Assembly (NCBI GenBank): GCA_015501585.1 | Contig: JADNRY010000142.1 | Span: 1-64,000, forward strand | Direction: 5' to 3' | Origin: Rhodocollybia butyracea | Taxonomy: Eukaryota > Basidiomycota > Agaricomycetes > Agaricales > Omphalotaceae | Length of the DNA: 64,000 nucleotides | In this document: piece by piece, positions 56,736 through 64,000 of the stretch | Layout: the number at the start of each line of letters is the position of its first letter | How positions within the stretch are numbered: position 1 is the first letter of the stretch | Notes under the pieces: generated by a model | The model's input: the letters and a program-made list of their open reading frames with translations, nothing else | What the model was told of the DNA's origin: nothing | Databases searched by the model: none | Translations under genes and position numbers: made by a program

Positions 56736-58715
56736 TTCACTGAAGAGACTCTTGCTCTCTTCGCTGTGCCTCTATACGTCCGTTTGAAAGAATGGGTCAT
56801 GTATGAGGGTGGGCGGGTCGTCCCGTGTGTGGGAGATGACCTCAAGGAAGATAGTGACAATGATGACGTTACTGGAAAAGGGAAGTACCGTCAGGATCGG
56901 AGTAGGAGCAGAGGAAGGAGCAGCAGCAGTGGACCAAGCAGGAGTAAGAGCAGGGCCCGGAGCACCGAAAAGCGGAAAATTCCCACTGACCTATTCAACC
57001 AAGGTCTTAAAGACACGTGGTTCCTGCCAAATTCGACGATAACGCCGTGCGGAGAACAGGTGCGGGTTGTTGTTGAGGGTGCAGGGGACAGGGAGTATGA
57101 GTACGTCGCTGTTGATGCGCTCGAAGAGGGACAAGGGCATGGCTTGACAGCAGAAGCAAAGAGCAAACGGAAACCTGGACGTGGCATGATAAGGAGATGT
57201 GTTTGGGGTGTAGAGCGAGGGAGGAAGTGTTGAAGGGTATGAGGAGGGGTCAAGGGAGTGTGGGGGATAATGCAGATGTAGATGCGCACCCTGCATTTGA
57301 GCCCAACACAGATGCTGACGCAGGCTTGGCTTCGACCTACCAGCATACGATCCTTCGTCGTCGATGCTCCCTCCGTGTACTGGGATCCGCGATGTGATCA
57401 TCACGGCACGACGGATACATGTCATGCAGAAGCATGGGGGGACTGGGCGTGGCAGGGACGGGTGAGGAAGTGGGATGGGCTGGTGGGGATTGTGAGGAGC
57501 GGTTCAGTGAGTATTTTTTTCAGCTTCTGTTTTGTCCCTTTGCTGACTTTTTACTTCAATTATCTAGGTAAACCCGAACACACCACCGGGTGCTCATTCG
57601 AACAGAGGCAAGATCTTTTTCTATGGGACACTTCTGGGATTGACGAACCTTTTTGGGACGTGGAGAGTCACGCATGAGGATCCACGGACGCCGGCGTATG
57701 AGGGGCGTTTACGTTGGGGAAGAAGGAGTAAGTGGCGTGGAGGTATAAGGCCTAACTCTCGACCCAAGCTCAAAAACTTCGGAAACCGAATCCAAATCCA
57801 CATGAACGACTCGGAATGACAATCTCTCACAGCGAACCTAGACTTTCCAACTATCAAAAAAAATCATGTTCCATTTCTGTCCTCGAATACGCTCTTACAA
57901 ATCGCGATCCATTGACATCCGCCCAAAAAAATCATTTAATTTTTTTTTGTCTCTTTCAGTATTGGTTGTCTCGTCTTGTCTTCCTTGGACGGTTTACTCT
58001 GCTCGTTGTCTCATCAACTCTCTAATCCACCGCCACTCCTTTTTGGTGGTAAAGTTACCATGGTATCTGATGACGGTCGATCTTTCTTATCCATTCAGGC
58101 GTTCTGTCATTGGGCATTATCCTTTTCTGCTCTTGCACGGCTGTCTGCATATCATATTCCCAAACTTATATCCCTCCCCTGCCCACTTCTTTGTGCGCTT
58201 TATTTTGTTTCCGTTCTTATTCCCTGATGTTGTTGTGCCTGCCACTGGTCTTGTGTTTCTGTTGTTGGGTTATCCTCTCTCATTTACAATTACCTTCCGT
58301 GTACATATACATTGTTGTGTGTCTGTTTTTGGTTGTTGTTATGTCTTTGCTATCGTTCTGTCCCCCTATATTTACATGGATCTGTTTCTAGTGTAATTAT
58401 ATCCTCCTTGAGAACGTTCGTGTTCTTGTTTTGCATTCGTGTATATGTTCTAGTATTTATGTTATCGGTTCTTGGACTTGGTTCTGTAATTTTCCCACAT
58501 ACCTGCATCTATTCTCGTCTACGTCTACTCTTGATCTATTTTATAGTCGTGCTCCATCTCTCGGATGCCTTGTTCTTGGAACTTGGCATGTTACAGCCTT
58601 GTGTAATTACATATATTGTTTTCTTGTTCAGAGTTTCTGTTCTTTACAGTATTTGCTTACATATAGACACCAGACACCCTTTTAGTAGTAGATTTTGTTT
58701 CTTTGCAATTTACTT
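56736..58715 (+). pseudogene. 5'-truncated duplicate of the F-box gene and its downstream DNA
   Basis: It matches 40036-42060 at about 90% by eye, including the RS-rich patch, the final intron (57508 onward) and the T-rich downstream region. It lacks the F-box, acidic linker and promoter. A one-base deletion near 57178 shifts the frame (KRKPG then GMIRRC), further small indels lie near 57320-57350 and 57410, and a premature stop follows. It cannot encode a functional protein. The duplication starts inside an exon and includes an intron, so it arose by DNA duplication, not by retrocopying. Confidence 0.9.
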
Positions 58716-60061
58716 GGGCTTTGCATTTCCGCGAGTCTGAATTTTGGGACGTAAATAGGAACAGATAGATCTCCAGTGAGACATTCGGGCGCCATTCAAT
58801 TGAACGCTTGCTAGGTGATAGATTCGGAGCAGGCTGCGGCTCCGGCCCGGAACGGGTAAGAAGGGCTTCAAAACTCGCGATTTGGCGGGGGTGCTTCATC
58901 GCTCTTTAACTTCATATACAGTTCACGGTTCCTCATGTTATATAGACAAGATATATACCTGAGATGTCTCTGAAGGCTGCCAGCTAATTAATTTCTTAAT
59001 ATGATTTTTTGGTGCACAATACTTATACAACGAGCAAGTTGGGTAAGATCTCGACGAACGAGGAGTAAATGTCACACATGTCACGAAGTGTTACTATCGC
59101 AAGCATAGGGGCCTGCTCGATACTTATCAACCCTGGATGCGAGTCACGCGACACTGGAATATGACAACACATTCTGGAAGACTATATTGCCCCCGAAACT
59201 CACAAGCTCAATGTACAACAAATATTTCAACATGTATTCTCTCTTATCATCTTCTTGCAGCTCAGTCTGGGCAAATTACTTTTCTCCATCTTCTCAAGCA
59301 ACATACGAAAGGGTGAATGTTTTTATGGCTACAGGCCTTTGGCACTCACCTTTCATGCCCAATTCTTTGATATCTGGACAGACCTTGAATGGTTCCCCAA
59401 GTTGTCACAAGCAGCTCTGGAAACAATGATAGAAGAAGTCGCATACAGACACCGAGTGAGCACTTCAAGTATTCCCACTCCCTTGGTTTCTGGCAATGCT
59501 TGTAGGTGTACCATCCTGGCTCACATTATTATTGTAAAAATACTACTAAGTGATAGCCAAAACTACATTGCATCGTATATATCGCGCCGTGTGTCAGAAT
59601 CTATGGTTACACACTTAGGCATGAAAATCATGTGTCAGCATGATTTCTCATGAGTCCAAATAATGGCGGGAAAAACGAAAAAAGAACCTTATATTCCAAG
59701 CCTCGATTTTGGAGAGGGATCCGGACTCGTGTCCATCTTTACCCCTTGATGGTATGCGTTTCAGTGTAGTACAGGTTTACCCTCAAAGGGGTTCCGATAT
59801 TTCTCCTGTCTATGATTTATTTATCCTTGATTTTTGTTTATACTTGGCAGTTTTGTGCTACTTACTTATATTCAGGTTGTGATGTTTTATTCCCTCAGTT
59901 GTTTGTACTACAAGTACGCTTCTGAGGATATGTTGTCTTGTTTATATATCTGTGGAACTAGTACTTACACTTATCTTAGTCGCTAGTACTTATCGTCTCA
60001 CAGGTAAATATTCAATACAGAGTTGTTTGTACTACAAGTACACTTCTGAGATTGCTAGTAC
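58716..60061. other. Intergenic; one unexplained ORF
   Basis: A plus-strand 132-codon frame at 59255-59653 (MQLSLGKLLFSIFSSNIRKG) has mildly protein-like composition but no domain. Otherwise the stretch is AT-rich with local repeats. Confidence 0.35.
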
Positions 60062-60072
60062 TTATCGTCTCA
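59898..60072. repeat. Local direct repeat downstream of the NLR gene
   Basis: GTTGTTTGTACTACAAGTAC followed by RCTTCTGAG occurs at about 59898 and about 60021, and GCTAGTACTTATCGTCTCAC at about 59982 and about 60053. The second block of each pair abuts or enters the NLR stop-codon region. Confidence 0.8.
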
Positions 60073-63000
60073 CATAAACCTTTTTCCAGCAACCTTCCCA
60101 GTTTTTGCCATATGTGAAATTACTATAGTCAATTTGTAGTGCAGAGTTTGTGGCATCAGCTGGCATAGTGAAAATCTGTTGGTGATTAGTAGCTCCAAAT
60201 CTGTACTGAGATGGGAGCCAAAACAAAAGATGGCCTTCAGATGATACCACCCAACCTCGCATATCAAGATAGACACTGGAAGGCAAAATGGAGCATGAGT
60301 GGCCATATATAGGCTCTGCTACAGCTTGCCCTGCTACAGCTTTCCAGATTCTCACTGTATGATAGGAACCAGAAACAATATTTTTCTCATCTGAAGGCAA
60401 AGGAGATGACAGAACTGAATGGGTTTGGCCCTTTAGTGAATCTCCTAGTGACTGTGCTATTGCTATTTCTGTGCTCCAGACTCTCACTGTCTGATCCCCA
60501 GAACCAGACACAAAATGTGTTCCATCTGGAGAGCAGGAAACTGACTGAACCCAATCAGTATGGCCTTTCAATGGATTCCCTACTGGATACCCAGTTACTA
60601 CATTCCAGATCCTCAATGTATGATCTCTGGAACTGGATACAATATGCACTCCATCTGGAAAACAGGCAACTGACTGGACACAATCAGTATGCCCTCTTAA
60701 AGGATGCCTTATAGGCCGCCCTGTTTTTGCATCCCATATTCTCACTGTCTTATCCTTGGAACCAGACACAATGTATTTTCCATCCGGGGAGCATGCAACT
60801 GACTGAATCCAATCAGTATGTCCCTTCAATGGGTCTCTCATTGGCTTCCCTGTTTCTGTGTTCCAGATTCTCAATGTCTGATCCCTAGAACCTGACACAA
60901 TGTATTTTCCATCGGCAAAGAAAGCAACTGACTCAACCCAGCCAGTGTGCCCCTTAAATGGCTCTCTTGCAAGCTGTCCTGTATCTGTATTCCATATTCT
61001 GACTGTCCGATCACTTGAACCAGACACAATTTGCTTTCCATCTGGCGAATAAGCAACTGACTGAACCCAATCAGTATGTCCTATTAATGGCATTCCTACT
61101 GACTTTCCAGTGTGTGTATCCCATATCCTTACTGTTCGGTCCCTGGAGCCAGATGCGATATAGTTTTGATCTGGAGAGTAAGCAACTGACTCAATCCAGT
61201 TGGTGTGCCCCATTAATGACTGACCTACTGGGATCCCAGCCTCTCCATCCCAGAATCTTATACTAAAATCCAAGGAACCGGATACAATGTGTCTCCCATC
61301 TGGAGCATATGCAACTGAGTGGATCCAATCAGTATGGCTGCTTAATGTATTTGATATAATTTGTGGCTGTACTGTCTCTGCATTCCAGATTCTCACTGTC
61401 CGATCCCTGGAGCCAGACATAATATGTTTTCCATCGGGAGAGTATACAACTGACCAAACTGACCGGGTATGTCCCTTTAATGGCTCTCCTGCTAGCAACC
61501 CAGTTTTTGCATCCCATATTCTGACTGTTTGATCACCAGAACCAGACACAATATATTTTCCATTGGGGGAGTAAGCAAGGGACAGAACTGAATGTGTATG
61601 CCCATGCAATGGCTCTCCTACTGGCTGCCCAGTTACTGCATCCCATATTCTTATTTTCTGATCCCTGGAACCAGACACAATATGTTGGCCATTTGGAGAG
61701 TATGCTACTGACTCAACTGAGTGAGTATGTCCTTTCAATGGTTTTCCAACTAGCTGTCCAGTTTTTGCATCCCAAATTCTCACTGTCTCATCCCTGGAAC
61801 CAGACACTATGTGTTTTCCATCTGGAGAGTATGCAACTGATGTAACTGAATTAGCATGACCTTTTAATGGACCTCCTATAGGCTGCCCTGTTATTGCGCT
61901 CCATATCAGAACTGTCGAATCTCTAGAACCAGACACAATGTGTTTCCCATCTGGAGAGTAAACAGCTGCCTGAACCCAGTCAGTGTGCTTCTTTAATAGA
62001 TTTCCAACAGGCTGCCCTGTCTCTGTGTCCCATATTCTCACTGTCTGATCCCTGGAGCCAGATACAATCTGTTTACCGTCAGGAGAATAGGCAACTGACT
62101 GAACCCAATCAGTATGTCCCATCAGTGGCTCCCTTACTGGCTGTCCAGTTTCTGCATTCCAGATTCTCACTGTCTGGTCTCTGGAACCTGTTACAATATG
62201 TTTTCCATCTGGAGAGTAACTGGCACTATCAACTGCACTATCAAGTGGGATTTGGTTAATTTCGGAAGCCCAATATCTATGCTTTCCTTCCTGTTTAATT
62301 CTAATCACGTTCTTCAGAAAGCCATGGAGATGGTGATATAATAAAGTGTTTTCTGGGATCATTGCCAGTGCACTTTGATATAAGTGTGGAGTGCTATAGG
62401 CAATTGGGAAATAAAATGTCCGGACAAATTTTGCAATATCAATGGCAGCTTCAGGTATTTTGAGGTCAGAATGCTGCAATGAATTGGTTAGATGCCACAT
62501 ATCAATATTTAACTGCGGAGTGTGCTCAATGCTCATACCTTCCACTTTGTCTGATCTGACAAGTTGTCCATGCTATCACGGATCTGAGATGTTCTTCCCA
62601 TCAAGCTCAAGCATTCCATCCAGTACATAATCTTTTCACCAGTCATCAACTGTACTACTTGGTTCAGCACTGTGTGATCCACATTGTCTGTCATACAAAG
62701 ATGGTGAACCCAGCTTTCACAAGAATACTGAAGCTCCTCCGAAATATACTTTTCCACTCGTTCTCCTAATCTAGGGTTCGATATGAATTCATTCGGAATA
62801 CAAGAATCTTCCAGATAACAAATATTGAATCTCAACTGAGACATCAACACTTTCAAGCAAGCAGTTGTAAGAAACATGTGTTGTTCTTTTAGATTTATGT
62901 TAAACCCTCTTTTTACTCCTTCATCCTGAATGAATTCTTTGAATGATAAATGGTACTTGAGTTTTCCATCTCCACTCTTGTAAATTACTGCACCTAGGGA

Positions 63001-64000
63001 TCTGACTATTTCCTGCACAGGATTACTTGTGAACTTCTGTAATGCATTTGCTGTCACTGGCTGCTGAAGAATAAAGAGGGTACCGATGACATTCATGTAG
63101 TCTATGGTATCATTCGGTGGGTCTTGTATGGCCTCTGTCAAGACAGTGTTGTATAGATCATAGAGAACACCATAGGAATTAGTTCCAGACTTGGATCCTT
63201 TCACTTGTTTCTTCAGGATATTCAGATGTTTCTGTGGGTATAGAGCCTGAGCCAGGAACTTAAATGCGGTATCTGCTAATATAAAGAGTGACTCTACATA
63301 AGACAGTAGCCACCTCACATCATCCTCACTAATTGCCTGTTCCACCTTCTCATTCTTCTTAATGCACTTTCTGAGAAACTTTGCAATATCATCTTGGGTA
63401 TTTGGATCTTGCTGTATATCTATTATTCTCAATTGCTCCCCAGGTGTGAAAACTTCACTGATCTCAGCATTTGGCCGACTTGTTATCATGAAGTGAAGCC
63501 AACTGTGATTCTTGCATAGCTCTTGAATCTCCAGAAGAAACAATTTACGGCTTTCCTTTTCCTGAGCCCATTCATCAAGTGCATCAATGATGACTAATAT
63601 CTGCCTTGTCGGGTATTCATTTCTCTCTTTTGTCACCATGTTCAATGGCTGGTGCAAAAGGTTATTGAATTGATAATGCAATCCACCGGAGGTGTTTAGC
63701 ATCGGGTCACTTGCCAAATATCTTCCAAATGCCGAAAATCTCTCTGCAATATTGTATGCAAGAGTTGGTACCAGCATATGCAGATCTTCACTGCGGGTTC
63801 CTCTAGTGCAGTGAAAACTTATGGCCAAATCTATACCAGTGAGTTCTGGATGACTTGATTTTTGGTGGAACATCTGTTCAAGTGAGCCCACAATGGAACT
63901 TTTACCTGTTCCTGCTAAACCATGAAGCCAGACAATGCTATTTTCTTTGATGCTTTTTGCCAAGTCTGACAGAAGTTCAACCCGTGTTGATTCCATGCAA
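60062..64000 (-). CDS. NACHT-WD40 NLR-like protein, N-terminus outside window
   Basis: The gene runs off the right edge; the visible part encodes about 1300 residues. NACHT: P-loop WLHGLAGTGKSSI (about residues 23-35 of the visible part), Walker B ILVIIDALDEWA, sensor HFMITSRPNAEI. After a helical region come about 15 WD40 repeats of 43 residues with a strong consensus (SGSRDxTVRIWxxxTGxPVG then PLKGHTDWVQSVAYSPDGKxI), and a degenerate last blade. NACHT-WD40 proteins with highly alike repeats (het-d/het-e/hnwd type) mediate fungal nonself recognition and can trigger cell death. The two halves are in different frames: the NACHT frame ends TGG AAG GTA TGA (62533), and the WD40 frame resumes cleanly if the 26 nt at 62538-62513, which begin GT and end AG, are removed. 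That is either an ultra-short intron or a frameshift. Confidence 0.88.

Noticed and set aside
59255..59653. 132-codon plus-strand frame
   Set aside because: There is no recognisable family, signal or splice context, so it is only mentioned as a stretch.
60406..61845. Plus-strand frames opposite the WD40 array
   Set aside because: They repeat with the same 129-bp period as the WD40 coding strand and are its mirror.

Overview
The window looks like the nuclear genome of a filamentous basidiomycete, probably an Agaricomycete. Genes are cut by many 38-100 bp introns with CTRAY-type branch points. The gene set is typical of mushroom-forming and related fungi: a TPR-CHAT protein, a NACHT-WD40 NLR, a UstYa (DUF3328) protein, an Ndc10/Crypton-type recombinase and an F-box protein. 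A Rhizoctonia-like lineage would fit, but that is a guess. No bacterial or organellar features were seen. All gene models below were spliced by eye.

Left part (1-15 kb). A possible small secreted peptide is followed by a six-helix membrane protein with a MITE in one intron. Next come a 21-bp minisatellite open in several frames, an endonuclease III (NTH1) gene with a single-base frameshift near its start, a Ser/Thr-rich single-pass membrane protein, and a long minus-strand TPR-CHAT gene of the caspase-like/separase clan.

Centre (16-29 kb). A minus-strand unknown gene carries an in-frame TGA. The most interesting locus follows: a UstYa-family gene (18378-19362) and, 760 bp downstream on the same strand, a secreted precursor (20122-20812). 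The precursor repeats a KR-bounded 12-residue peptide ending AFPGWN, one copy per exon. Together they look like a compact dikaritin-type (ustiloxin/epichloecyclin-like) RiPP locus. Next to them is an ankyrin plus single-AAA+ disaggregase of the CLPB/SKD3 type, and then a 1.3-kb non-autonomous DNA transposon with long terminal inverted repeats and a TTA target duplication.

Right part (29-64 kb). About 9 kb without a convincing gene (28.6-37.5 kb) holds diverged and tandem non-coding repeats. Then come a 1058-aa F-box protein and a decayed F-box-ankyrin gene. The 44-59 kb stretch looks like mobile or accessory DNA. It contains a Crypton-type tyrosine recombinase with an internal stop, a METTL16 RNA-methyltransferase pseudogene, an XPG/FEN1-family nuclease, an unknown spliced gene, an inverted dispersed repeat, and a 2-kb duplication of the 3' half of the F-box gene with its downstream region. 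The window ends inside a minus-strand NACHT-WD40 NLR with about 15 near-identical WD40 repeats. At least five genes here (NTH1, the 16-kb gene, F-box-ankyrin, Crypton, METTL16) carry reading-frame breaks. These are either real decay or assembly/base-call errors.
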